A DNA stretch of 64,000 bases from Williamsia sp. DF01-3 (lineage in GTDB: Bacteria > Actinomycetota > Actinomycetes > Mycobacteriales > Mycobacteriaceae): the NCBI RefSeq assembly GCF_023051145.1, contig NZ_JALKFS010000005.1, positions 3,241,733 through 3,305,732 on the forward strand, written 5' to 3'. The translations under genes and the position numbers were made by a program. The notes beneath the pieces were generated by a model. That model did not search any database. It was not told the DNA's origin and saw only the letters and a program-made list of their open reading frames with translations. Below are positions 38,744 through 47,010 of the stretch, piece after piece (the stretch's first letter is position 1; each line of letters starts with the position of its first letter).

Positions 38744-38776
38744 CCGCCGGGCGAGCCTGCGCGGCCCGCCCGGCGG
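38744..38776. terminator. Bidirectional hairpin between convergent genes
   Basis: CCGCCGGGCG / CGCCCGGCGG, a 10-bp perfect GC stem with a 13-nt loop, between the dehydratase stop (38702) and the convergent acyl-CoA dehydrogenase stop (38816). No U tract is present. Confidence 0.6.
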
Positions 38777-38815
38777 GTGTTGCGCCCCCGTGCGGATGAG
38801 AACAGTGATGCGGTG

Positions 38816-39964
38816 TCAGGCCTTGGTGAGCGCCGCGTATCGCGCTATGTGCATGTCCGCAGAACCGAACTCGTACTCAATGGCCGTGAGCCGTTTGAAG
38901 TAATGACCGATCGCGAGTTCCTCGGTCATGCCCATCCCACCGTGCAACTGAACGGCATTCTGCCCGATGAATCGCGCCGCCCGACCGATGGTCGCCTTTG
39001 CCGCCGACACCGCCAGCGCGCGTTCGGTAGGCTCGGCCTCCAGATTCAAGATGGCGAGGTACACCGCGGCAATCGACTGTTCGAGCTCCATGTACATGTC
39101 GACCATCCGATGCTGCAACGCCTGAAAACTGCCGATCGTCTGACCGAACTGCTGACGCTGCTTGGCGTATTCGACAGTGTCTCCCAACACTTTTCGCATC
39201 AGTCCGACAGCCTCTGATGCCACCGCCGCCGTGGCCTCGTCCACTGCACGGTCGATCGACGCCCACGCATCGCCTTCGCCACCCAGAAGGGCATCGGCGG
39301 GTAGGCGCATCCCGGAGAACACGAGATCCGCCGCACGCCGGTCATCGATGGTGCGGTAGGCGTGAACGGCCAGACCTTCAGGAGGGTTGTCGGCATCAAC
39401 ATCAACAAGGAACAACGAGATCCCCGAGGTGTCGCGTCGCCCGCCCGCAGTCCGGGCCGTGACAAGCAGATGGCCGGCGAGGGGTGCACTGCTGACAACC
39501 ACTTTCGTGCCGTCGAGCACCCACTCGTCGCCGTGTCTACGGGCGATCGTCGACACGTCATTGAAGTCAGGACCCGATGTGGGTTCGGTGGCAGCGAACG
39601 CCGTGACCGCATCCCCCGCGATGAGTTTCTCGAGAACGGCCGTGGCGCGGTCCCCGCCCGCCCGTTGCAACAGACCGCCGCCGAAGACAACTGTGTCCAC
39701 GAAGGGCTCGACAACAAGCGCCTGGCCGAGTGCTTCGGTGACGATCATCAATTCGACCGGCCCACCACCGATTCCACCGGCTTCCTCTGGAAGGGTCGCA
39801 CCCAGGATCCCGAGTTCGTCGGCGAAGGCTCGCCAGATCGACGGCTGCCATCCTGCCCCGGTCTTGGCGGCCGCCCGACTCTTCTCCAGGTCGTAACGGT
39901 TGGCCAAGAACTTGGCGAGGCCATCGCGGAGCAGTTCTTGCTCTTTGGTCAAGTTGAAGTCCAT
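38816..39964 (-). CDS. Acyl-CoA dehydrogenase, PimD-like small subunit
   Basis: 382 aa with the acyl-CoA dehydrogenase fold; FAATEPTSGPDFND (about 124-137) is the FAD/substrate loop and ending HYFKRLTAIEYEFGSADMH resembles the small subunit of pimeloyl-CoA dehydrogenase (PimD). It starts at ATG 39964, overlapping the upstream dehydrogenase stop as TGATG. In heterodimeric actinobacterial dehydrogenases the two chains share one FAD-binding active site, so both genes are needed. Confidence 0.88.
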   Translation of the reverse strand: MDFNLTKEQELLRDGLAKFLANRYDLEKSRAAAKTGAGWQPSIWRAFADELGILGATLPEEAGGIGGGPVELMIVTEALGQALVVEPFVDTVVFGGGLLQRAGGDRATAVLEKLIAGDAVTAFAATEPTSGPDFNDVSTIARRHGDEWVLDGTKVVVSSAPLAGHLLVTARTAGGRRDTSGISLFLVDVDADNPPEGLAVHAYRTIDDRRAADLVFSGMRLPADALLGGEGDAWASIDRAVDEATAAVASEAVGLMRKVLGDTVEYAKQRQQFGQTIGSFQALQHRMVDMYMELEQSIAAVYLAILNLEAEPTERALAVSAAKATIGRAARFIGQNAVQLHGGMGMTEELAIGHYFKRLTAIEYEFGSADMHIARYAALTKA

Positions 39965-41195
39965 CAGAGCCCCAATGCTGCTTTTGCGAGAATGTTCCGC
40001 TGAATTTCGTTGCTACCGGCGTAGATCGAGCCCGCCCGGTCATTGAAGTAACGCAGTGGCGCGACTGCCTCCCACGGTTCACCGCTGACGTAACCGTCCG
40101 CGGGCTCGGTGAACTCGGAGATCGGACCACCAGGCTTGGTCGCGTGCGGTTGGTAGACCCGTCCGCGTGTACCGGCGGCCTCCAGGGTGAGTTCGGTGAG
40201 CTTCTGGCTGAGCTCGGTCGCGAGCACTTTGAGCATCGACGAGGCAGGACCCGGATCTATGCCCGACGCCATCGCCGACAGCGTTCGGTATTCCAGGATC
40301 TCGAGAACCTTTGTGCGAATGCGGGCTTCGGCCAGCTTGGCAGAGAACGCGGGATCGTCGATGAGCGGGCGTCCACCAGGCCCCGGCTGCGACGCCGCCG
40401 AGGTGGCCAGTGACTCCGCCATCACCTGCAACGCCGGGGCGGCCGCGCCCCCGCCTCGCTCGAACACGAGGAGATACTTCGCCACGGTCCAGCCGTCATC
40501 GATCTTTCCGAGCACGTTTGCCTTGGGCACCCGCACATTGTCGAAGAACACCTGGTTCTGGACCTGCTCGCCCGATGTCATCACCAATGGCCGTACTTCG
40601 ATGCCCGGCGAGTTCATGTCGATCAACACGAAGGTGATGCCCTGCTGCTTCTTCTGCTGCCGGGATGTGCGAACGAGGCAGAACATCCAGTTCGCCTCGG
40701 TGGCATGGGTTGTCCAGATCTTGCTGCCGGTGCAGACCAGGTCATCGCCGTCGTCCTTCGCCGCCATCGAGAGGGACGCAAGATCCGAACCGGCCTCGGG
40801 TTCGGAATATCCCTGGCAGAAAAAACCTCGCCGGTGAGGATCCCGGGCAGATAGTAGTCCTTCTGTTCCTGGGTGCCAAAGGCGATGATGGCGTGGGCAA
40901 CCATCCGAATCCCCATGGGAGACAACGACGGTGCCCCGGCGATGATGGACTCGCGACTGAAGATGTAGTGCTGGGTGAGGGTCCAGTCGCAACCGCCGTA
41001 CTCGACCGGCCACGCAGGCGCTGCCCAGCCCCGCTCGTGCAAGATGCGCTGCCACTCCATGCTCGCCTCGTGGTCGGAGTAGACGCTGGTCATCAGACGG
41101 CCCGCCCGGCGCAGGTCCGGGGTCAACTTCTCGTCGAGGAAAGCGCGCACCTCGTCTCGAAACTCCGAATCGGCGGCCGACCATTGCAAGTCCAT
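39964..41195 (-). pseudogene. Acyl-CoA dehydrogenase, PimC-like large subunit, frameshifted
   Basis: The N-terminal frame starts at ATG 41195 (AGGAG upstream) and reads MDLQWSAADSEFRDEVRAF...YYLPGILTGEVF. At the six-A run 40820-40825 (plus strand) it loses phase; the other frame continues FCQGYSEPEAGSDLASL and runs to the family ending SIYAGSNEIQRNILAKAALG. One extra base in the run gives an uninterrupted protein of about 410 aa, normal for PimC/FadE large subunits. Likely an artefact, because partner and regulator are intact. It oxidises a CoA thioester with the PimD-like subunit. Confidence 0.88.
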
Positions 41196-41222
41196 GTGCG
41201 CTCCTGAAGCGGTGTGCTGATT

Positions 41223-41238
41223 GACCGGAGGGCCGGTC
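41223..41238. promoter_or_regulatory. Dyad between dehydrogenase operon and TetR gene
   Basis: GACCGG-AGGG-CCGGTC, a perfect 6-bp inverted repeat in the 60-bp divergent spacer between ATG 41195 (leftward) and ATG 41256 (rightward). It is a likely operator for the TetR protein. Confidence 0.5.
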
Positions 41239-41255
41239 GGAGACAAAATCTACTT

Positions 41256-41855
41256 ATGTCTCACGAGACCGTCAACAGCCGGTCACACCCTCGCGTGCAC
41301 CGTGACGACGTGATCGACCTCGCTCACGACTGGTTCCTCGCCGGCAGGCGGGTCGACATACAGGCGCTGTCCCGCGAACTGAAGATCGGCCGCGCGACGA
41401 TCTACCGATGGTTCGCGGGCCGGGAAGTGGTTCTCGGCGAAGTCGTGTGGCGAATACTCATCGACGCCATCGAACGAGTCGAGGCGCGTGGTGGAGAGCT
41501 CGACGCCGACAAGTTCGTCAGCAACTTCGGTTTCCTCGCCGAGACCGTTCGAAATTACCAACCGCTCGAACGGTTCGTCGCAGATGACCCCGAATATGCG
41601 CTGCGGGTCCTCACCTCGCGGTACAGCGTGGTGCAGGGCAGGTTGATCGAGTGGACTGTGGGCAAATTGGCGGCCATGCCCGAGCTCTCGCGGTACCCGG
41701 ACACCTCCGGTCTCGCGTATGCAGTCGTCCGCCTGGGCGAATCGTTCATCTGGAGCGACATGATCACCGGCGACCCTCCGCAACCCGACAAGGCAACCGC
41801 GATGGTGGGCATGTTGATCGCGGGCGCATGCGCGAACTCGTCTGGTCGAGCCTGA
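41256..41855 (+). CDS. TetR-family regulator, QsdR-like
   Basis: 199 aa. The helix-turn-helix, DIQALSRELKIGRATIYRWF (about 31-50), and the following GREVVLGEVVWRILI region with no classical TetR_C domain match the QsdR-type TetR subfamily common beside lipid and lactone catabolic genes. It is divergent from the paired acyl-CoA dehydrogenase operon across a 60-bp spacer holding a GACCGG dyad, so it is probably the operon's repressor. Confidence 0.87.
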   Translation: MSHETVNSRSHPRVHRDDVIDLAHDWFLAGRRVDIQALSRELKIGRATIYRWFAGREVVLGEVVWRILIDAIERVEARGGELDADKFVSNFGFLAETVRNYQPLERFVADDPEYALRVLTSRYSVVQGRLIEWTVGKLAAMPELSRYPDTSGLAYAVVRLGESFIWSDMITGDPPQPDKATAMVGMLIAGACANSSGRA

Positions 41856-41973
41856 TCTGCGCCGTGGCCGTACAGCATCCACGGGTCCCGGTCCGGCTGC
41901 ACCCGGGCCAGGAAGGCGACCCGCGGATAGCATTCACTCATGGCGTCGCGACCACACCATCGAGCTGCCTGCC

Positions 41974-42684
41974 ATGACTGACATCCGCTGGGCAACGTTC
42001 GACTGTTACGGCACGTTGATCGACTGGCGTCACGGTCTCTCGACCGGGATGGAGCTTGTCTTCCCGGGCCGCGGCGCGGGCCTCCTCGACGCGTTCAACC
42101 GGCACGAACCGCAGGTCCAGGCCCAGTACCCGGAGATGCGCTACCGCGATGTGTTGACCGAGGCGTTTCGGCGCACCGCCGACGAAGCCGGACTTGTCCT
42201 CAGACTCGACGACGCGGACGTGCTGGCCGCAGGTATCGCCTACTGGCCGGCCTTTCACGACACAGCTGCGGAGCTGGCCCGCCTGCGGGCGTCAGGGTGG
42301 CGTCTCGCCCTGCTGACCAATTGCGACCGCGACATCATCGGCGCAGCGCAGCGCCGCCTCGGGACTCCTGTCGATGCGGTGATCACCGCTGAGGACGTGG
42401 GCTCGTACAAGCCGGCCCATCCGCACTTCGAAAGGTTCGCCCAGACCTTCGAGCCCGGACCCGGTCAGTGGGTCCACGTCGCGCAGGGCTACTTCCACGA
42501 CATCATCCCGGCTCATGCTCTCGACATCCCCCGGGTGTGGGTCAACAGACTCGGCCAGAGCGACGACCCGTCCATCGCCGATGCGGTGGTCCCCGACCTG
42601 AGCAGGCTGACCGAGGTGGTCGCCGCGGTCGGTACCGCCGCCGCACGCCGCGAGGAGTCGAACGTCACGCACCGCGATGTGTAG
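41974..42684 (+). CDS. Haloacid dehalogenase-type HAD hydrolase
   Basis: 236 aa. Motif I WATFDCYGTLIDWRHG with nucleophile Asp10, motif II ALLTNCDRD, motif III Lys in DVGSYKPAHPHFERF, motif IV region HVAQGYFHDIIPAHAL. This pattern is that of type-II 2-haloacid dehalogenases, though many relatives are phosphatases. The GTLIDW cap loop supports the dehalogenase-like subgroup. The last 20 residues are variable. Confidence 0.87.
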   Translation: MTDIRWATFDCYGTLIDWRHGLSTGMELVFPGRGAGLLDAFNRHEPQVQAQYPEMRYRDVLTEAFRRTADEAGLVLRLDDADVLAAGIAYWPAFHDTAAELARLRASGWRLALLTNCDRDIIGAAQRRLGTPVDAVITAEDVGSYKPAHPHFERFAQTFEPGPGQWVHVAQGYFHDIIPAHALDIPRVWVNRLGQSDDPSIADAVVPDLSRLTEVVAAVGTAAARREESNVTHRDV

Positions 42685-42758
42685 CGCTGCGAACTGGCGG
42701 GTATCCGCCTGACGGCCCGGGCAGCAGCCTCGGGCGAGTACGGCGACGAGAGGGAGAC

Positions 42759-42953
42759 ATGGCGGAGTATCGAGTTCTCAATCCAGACGAGGATGTTGTC
42801 GACAAGGTCGAATTCAACAACGCCGAAGACGCCTACGAGTGGTTCAAGAATCGCGAGGTGCCTTCAGGACAGCTCGGTTTCCGTATGGAGGTCAACGTCG
42901 ACGGAGACTGGCGATTCTTCGACCAGACAGACGGAACCAGGTCACGCGACTGA
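42759..42953 (+). CDS. Small acidic conserved protein, 64 aa
   Basis: 64 aa from ATG 42759 with AGGGAG upstream. It is acidic (EYRVLNPDEDVVDKVEFNNA) with EDAYEWFKNREVPSGQLGFR and WRFFDQTDG, apparently a compact alpha/beta domain without cysteines or signal. I do not recognise it. The strong Shine-Dalgarno and an excellent intrinsic terminator 34 bp downstream argue that it is really expressed, not a chance frame. Confidence 0.78.
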   Translation: MAEYRVLNPDEDVVDKVEFNNAEDAYEWFKNREVPSGQLGFRMEVNVDGDWRFFDQTDGTRSRD

Positions 42954-42986
42954 CCTCGCGCACACGGCCGCAAGGCCGGCGGACTT

Positions 42987-43024
42987 GCTGCATCCAACGG
43001 ACACACCGTTGGATGCAGCTTTTT
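42987..43024 (+). terminator. Intrinsic terminator after the 64-aa gene
   Basis: Perfect 14-bp stem GCTGCATCCAACGG / CCGTTGGATGCAGC, ACACA loop, then TTTTT. This is the only textbook U-tract terminator I see in the window, 34 bp after the stop codon at 42953. Confidence 0.92.
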
Positions 43025-43027
43025 CTG

Positions 43028-43468
43028 CTACTCCGCCGTTCGGGACCGCTCGGCGAGCAACGCCAGACGCCGCAGAGCTTCCGAGTTCCTCGGATGAACC
43101 GCCAGGTGCTGGATCTGGTCGGGCATCAGTGACCATGGTGCGTTCGCCGCGTGCTCGATCATCTCGATGCGGCACCCTTGCGGGATCTCGTGCAGGCGCA
43201 GGATGATCTCGGCCTTGCCGAAGGGCAGAGCCCGGGCGATCAATCGCAGCTCGCGACCTTCCTCCATGCCCACCGACTCCGTCCGGTCGTTGAGCAGGGC
43301 AGGCCACAGCCCAACCGAATGCGCGATGTTGCTTCCCGGTTGCGGCCAGTTCGCATCGACCGCACGTATCCGTGACGAGCCGACTACCCAATTGGCATAT
43401 GACCAGCCGTCTGCGAGTACACGCCACACATCTTCAGTCGACGCGGTTGTTTCATGCGTTGTAGCCAC
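43028..43468 (-). CDS. SRPBCC (START/polyketide-cyclase-like) ligand-binding protein
   Basis: 146 aa, GTG start at 43468 with GGAGGGG at short spacing. STEDVWRVLADGWSYANWV (about 10-28) is the opening of a SRPBCC helix-grip fold, with FGKAEIILRLHEIPQGCRIEMIEHA as the later sheet. These proteins bind lipids or polyketide-like ligands or act as dimeric cyclases; nothing shows which. The longer upstream frame is Arg-rich and unlikely. It is convergent with the small acidic gene. Confidence 0.82.
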   Translation of the reverse strand: MATTHETTASTEDVWRVLADGWSYANWVVGSSRIRAVDANWPQPGSNIAHSVGLWPALLNDRTESVGMEEGRELRLIARALPFGKAEIILRLHEIPQGCRIEMIEHAANAPWSLMPDQIQHLAVHPRNSEALRRLALLAERSRTAE

Positions 43469-43705
43469 GAACCCCTCCAGTGCTCTCGGCAGGCCTGCGG
43501 GTCGGGACTCGACCCGCGCGAAGCGGCAGTGCCGCTGTCTCACCCGTTTGTCGATCTTACGGTCCGATGTACCCACCGGCGGCGATCTCACACGTGACCA
43601 CGCTTCCGGGGAGCGGACGCCACTGCGGCCGACGGCGATTCGTCCGGCCGTTCACCTGCCGAACTGTTAAGCTCCGCGCGAGTCAAGGCGGCGCTCGGGC
43701 GGCCG

Positions 43706-44917
43706 ATGGCCGCGCGAAAGGTGAATACGTTGCAGTTGCGACGCATAGAGCATCACGTCCGTCGATCGCTCTCGCTGGCCGTGGCCGCTGTGATCCTGGC
43801 CGCCTGTGGAACCGCCGGTGATGGGGACGGGCCCGGAAGTGTCGCAGTGCGACCAGTCGATGCCACGTCCGAACCGGTCGAGACGCCTCCGCCCGCACCG
43901 GCTCGGCGTGAAAGCAACGTCGTGATGGAACGTCTTTCGCCGAACGCGAAACCACCCCAATTCGTGTTGTTTTCCTTCGACGGTGTCGGCGTATCAGAAA
44001 ATTGGGATCTGTTCCTGGACACCGCGAGCGAGGTCGATGCACGCTTCACGGCCTTGATGACCGGCTTGTACTTCCTCACCGACAAGAACAAGAAGAAGTA
44101 CACCGGCCCCGGCTACGCACCCGGAGAGTCGCCGTTGGCTTTCGGAGGTACCGATAAGGAAGTCATCGAACAGGTCGATTACCTCAATCGCACGTGGTTC
44201 GCCGGTCATGAGATGGGCACTCATTACGTCGGCCATTTCTGTGTCGGCACAAAGAACCCCGGCCGCGACTGGACCACCGCCGAATGGAACCACGAACTCG
44301 ATCAGTTCTTCCGGCTGATGACCGAGTGGAAGTCGCTCAACAACATCCGGAACACACCCGATCTGGCTTTCGGACCCGAAGCCGTCAAAGGTGGGCGTAC
44401 GCCCTGTCTCGAAGGCGGTATGGGGCAACTGTTCCCGGCCTTGGGAGCGCACGACATGACGTGGGATTCGTCGAAGGCGGCCCGGCAACCGGGCATCTAC
44501 TGGCCGACGAAGGTCGGCAGCATCTGGGAGTTCCCCATCCCGTACACGTGGTCACCTCCGCTCAATCACAGGCAGACCGCCCTCGACTACAACTACTGGT
44601 TCACGTTCAACCAAGCCAAGGACAGCCCCGCCAGCGCACCGAAGATCCGCCGTATCGTCAAGGAGTCCTACGACTACATGTTCCGGCGCGCCTATGAGGG
44701 CAACCGGGCCCCGCTGGTCATCGCCAATCACTTCAATGATTGGAGCGGGAACGCGTTCAACCCCGCCACAGCTGATTTCATGCGCGAGGCATGTGTGAAA
44801 CCCGAAACGATCTGTGCCACCTATCAAGACGTGATCGCGTGGATGGAACTGCAGGATCCGGCAGTGTTGGCGCCATGGCGAAAGATGGCACCGGTTGCCG
44901 TCGACGCCGACAGTTGA
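43706..44917 (+). CDS. Polysaccharide deacetylase-like lipoprotein
   Basis: 403 aa (ATG 43706; TTG 43730 has a better Shine-Dalgarno, AAAGGTG). Lipobox LAAC follows VRRSLSLAVAAVI. After a Pro-rich linker the NodB-type region has FSFDGVGVSENW (one metal-Asp instead of the usual DD pair) and HEMGTHYVGHFC (His residues of motif 2). Probably deacetylates or hydrolyses a cell-wall polymer at the outer face of the membrane. Activity uncertain because the catalytic Asp arrangement is altered. Confidence 0.75.
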   Translation: MAARKVNTLQLRRIEHHVRRSLSLAVAAVILAACGTAGDGDGPGSVAVRPVDATSEPVETPPPAPARRESNVVMERLSPNAKPPQFVLFSFDGVGVSENWDLFLDTASEVDARFTALMTGLYFLTDKNKKKYTGPGYAPGESPLAFGGTDKEVIEQVDYLNRTWFAGHEMGTHYVGHFCVGTKNPGRDWTTAEWNHELDQFFRLMTEWKSLNNIRNTPDLAFGPEAVKGGRTPCLEGGMGQLFPALGAHDMTWDSSKAARQPGIYWPTKVGSIWEFPIPYTWSPPLNHRQTALDYNYWFTFNQAKDSPASAPKIRRIVKESYDYMFRRAYEGNRAPLVIANHFNDWSGNAFNPATADFMREACVKPETICATYQDVIAWMELQDPAVLAPWRKMAPVAVDADS

Positions 44918-45047
44918 CCCGCATGCCCGATGTGCCCCGTATGCCCTGCGTGCCCATGTGGGCGCGACGCTCGTTGCCCGGAGTCCGGCCATCCGTCGAG
45001 CGATGAACCCGCGCCCCACTGCCTGAAAACCATGGAAGGTCTCCCTG

Positions 45048-46007
45048 ATGCGACAACACCGCATTCTTGCCCTGCTCGGTTCACTGGCCGCCGCGGCCGG
45101 CCTGATCGCCGGCTGTTCCGACGATGGGGGCGACGCCGGACCAGTGGGTGCCCAGTCGTCCGCCGCGAGCGCCGGGCCCTCGGTCTCAGACGAGGTCACG
45201 GTGACCCGGATCGACTACCCGACTCTGGATGGAACGGACCCGGAGCAGAACTGGGGTGATCTCTATCTGCCTGCCGGACCGCAGGCGGTGGATTCGACCC
45301 GGCTGGTCGTCTTGATCCATGGCGGCGCATGGCAGTCCCAACTGGGTGCTGATCTCTTTGATCCCTTCGCCCGTGACCTCGCTGCGCGGGGAATGGCGGT
45401 GTACAACATCGAATATCGCCGGCTGGGTTCAGGCGGGGGTTGGCCGACCACATTCGAGGACGTTTCGCAGGCCCTCGACAATGTCATCGCGATCGACAAG
45501 AGGTTCCCCCAATTGGAGACCACCGACGCACTGGTGGTCGGACACAGCGCCGGAGCCCAGCTGGCGGTCTGGGGCGGGACACGACACAAACTGGATCCCA
45601 CCGAGGTCGGTGGCAATCCGAAGTTCCGGCCTACCAGAGTGGTCTCCTTGGCCGGTCCGCTGGACATGGTGCAGGCAGTTCGCAACGGCGATGACCGGAT
45701 CGTCGCGGCCCTCGGCGGAACGCCCGGGCAGGTACCGGAGCGTTACGCGTCGGTGGACCCGATCCAGAATCTCGACCCCGGAACTCCGGTGATCGCCGTC
45801 CACGGAACCCGGGACACCGTGGTACTCCCCTCGTTGTCGCAGCGGTACGTCACTGCGCTGAAGAACGAGAACGGCAGTGGTCGTGTGGTGTTGATCGACG
45901 GCGAGGATCACGGTTCGATCGTGAGCTCGAACTCCGTCGCCTATCGGCAGATACTCGACATCATCACCGAGGGATCGACCAAGACTGTCGACCAACTGAG
46001 CGAGTGA
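45048..46007 (+). CDS. Alpha/beta hydrolase lipoprotein, carboxylesterase-like
   Basis: 319 aa. Lipobox IAGC (Cys23) after GSLAAAAGL. The hydrolase domain has LIHGGAWQ (HGG oxyanion, hormone-sensitive-lipase/BD-FAE type), VVGHSAGAQLAVW (nucleophile Ser) and the His in GEDHGSIV. ATG 45048 has GGAAGG ahead. Tethered esterase acting outside the membrane. It follows the deacetylase-like lipoprotein gene after 130 bp of unusual short GC-rich repeats. Confidence 0.85.
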   Translation: MRQHRILALLGSLAAAAGLIAGCSDDGGDAGPVGAQSSAASAGPSVSDEVTVTRIDYPTLDGTDPEQNWGDLYLPAGPQAVDSTRLVVLIHGGAWQSQLGADLFDPFARDLAARGMAVYNIEYRRLGSGGGWPTTFEDVSQALDNVIAIDKRFPQLETTDALVVGHSAGAQLAVWGGTRHKLDPTEVGGNPKFRPTRVVSLAGPLDMVQAVRNGDDRIVAALGGTPGQVPERYASVDPIQNLDPGTPVIAVHGTRDTVVLPSLSQRYVTALKNENGSGRVVLIDGEDHGSIVSSNSVAYRQILDIITEGSTKTVDQLSE

Positions 46008-46014
46008 CGAACGG

Positions 46015-46851
46015 TCATCTCACCGTTGCTGTGACCAGCAGGTATTCCCACTCCATCACGCCGTCGTGGTTCATCGCATCGCGGGCAAGATCGTCCAGAC
46101 CGTCGTCGAGTGCTGCGACTGCCGCGGGGTCCGCCGCATTCGCTTTGTAGACCGCGATGGTGGGTCCGTACGTCGCCTTGAAGAAGCGGCGGAACTCTTC
46201 AGGAGTCTGAAAGCGGTCGACGGTGAGTGTCCGCCGCTCGGCAGTGATGTCGGCATGGTCGCCGAACAGTTCGCGGACGTGGGTTTCGTCGCCCCACAGC
46301 GGTGGAGGCTGCGCCCCCGGCGGTGGCGCGGGTGCGTACGGCTTCATGGTCGCGAACATCCGGCCGACGAACCCGCCGGGCGTCCAGCTGATCAATCCGA
46401 TACGCCCTCCCGGGCGGCAGACCCGGACCAGTTCAGCGGCAGATCGCTGGTGATCAGGAGCGAACATCACGCCCACGCACGACATCACCACGTCAAAACT
46501 GTTGTCGGCAAAGGGAAGAGCCTCGGCATCGGCCTCCTGCCAGGTCAGCTGTACGCCCTGCTCGGCGGCAAACACACGACCGGCTTCGAACAGCTCGGGG
46601 GCAAGGTCCGCCGCGACCACCTCGGCTCCGACCCGGGCTGCCGGTACGGACGCGTTGCCCGAGCCGGCTGCTACGTCGAGCACGCGGTCACCGCGCTGCA
46701 GGTCGAGCTCGGCCACCAGGGTCTCGCCGAGAGCGGAGATCACCTCCGTGGCGACCGCCGGGTAGTCACCCGAGGCCCACATGGCGCGATGCCGCATCTT
46801 GAGTTCATTCGTCTGGTGACCTGCTGTGGTGGTTGTGGTGTCGGTGGCCAT
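46015..46851 (-). CDS. Class I SAM-dependent methyltransferase
   Basis: 278 aa. SAM-binding motif I VLDVAAGSGNASV (about 58-70), motif II AEVVAADLAPE, and the post-motif DNSFDVVMSCVGVMF; Methyltransf_11 type. It acts on an unknown small molecule. It is divergent from a HxlR regulator; a perfect 8-bp dyad, CCAGTACA-N5-TGTACTGG, lies between them, so it is probably induced when that regulator binds a ligand. Confidence 0.87.
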   Translation of the reverse strand: MATDTTTTTAGHQTNELKMRHRAMWASGDYPAVATEVISALGETLVAELDLQRGDRVLDVAAGSGNASVPAARVGAEVVAADLAPELFEAGRVFAAEQGVQLTWQEADAEALPFADNSFDVVMSCVGVMFAPDHQRSAAELVRVCRPGGRIGLISWTPGGFVGRMFATMKPYAPAPPPGAQPPPLWGDETHVRELFGDHADITAERRTLTVDRFQTPEEFRRFFKATYGPTIAVYKANAADPAAVAALDDGLDDLARDAMNHDGVMEWEYLLVTATVR

Positions 46852-46937
46852 GGCATGTTCCTCATCTCGTGCGTGATCGGTTCATCTCAGAATCCGACCG
46901 TGGCCCGCCCGCAGTCCAGTGCTGGATCTGAACCGAT

Positions 46938-46958
46938 CCAGTACAGAGTTTGTACTGG
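46938..46958. promoter_or_regulatory. Perfect dyad operator between methyltransferase and HxlR genes
   Basis: CCAGTACA-GAGTT-TGTACTGG, 8-bp arms and 5-bp spacer. A partial copy, TGTACTG, follows at 46979-46985. It is the obvious HxlR site controlling both divergent genes. Confidence 0.65.
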
Positions 46959-47010
46959 TCCGCGCTCGCGACGAGGTGTGTACTGACTGGAGTGGTCCAA
47001 AGGAGGGTTG

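Noticed and set aside
41555-41995. Minus-strand frame over tetR and the 118-bp spacer
   Set aside because: A protein-like stretch (ARVQPDRDPWMLYGHGAD) exists, but the frame is antisense to the regulator and has no known domain; kept only as a possibility of an old remnant.
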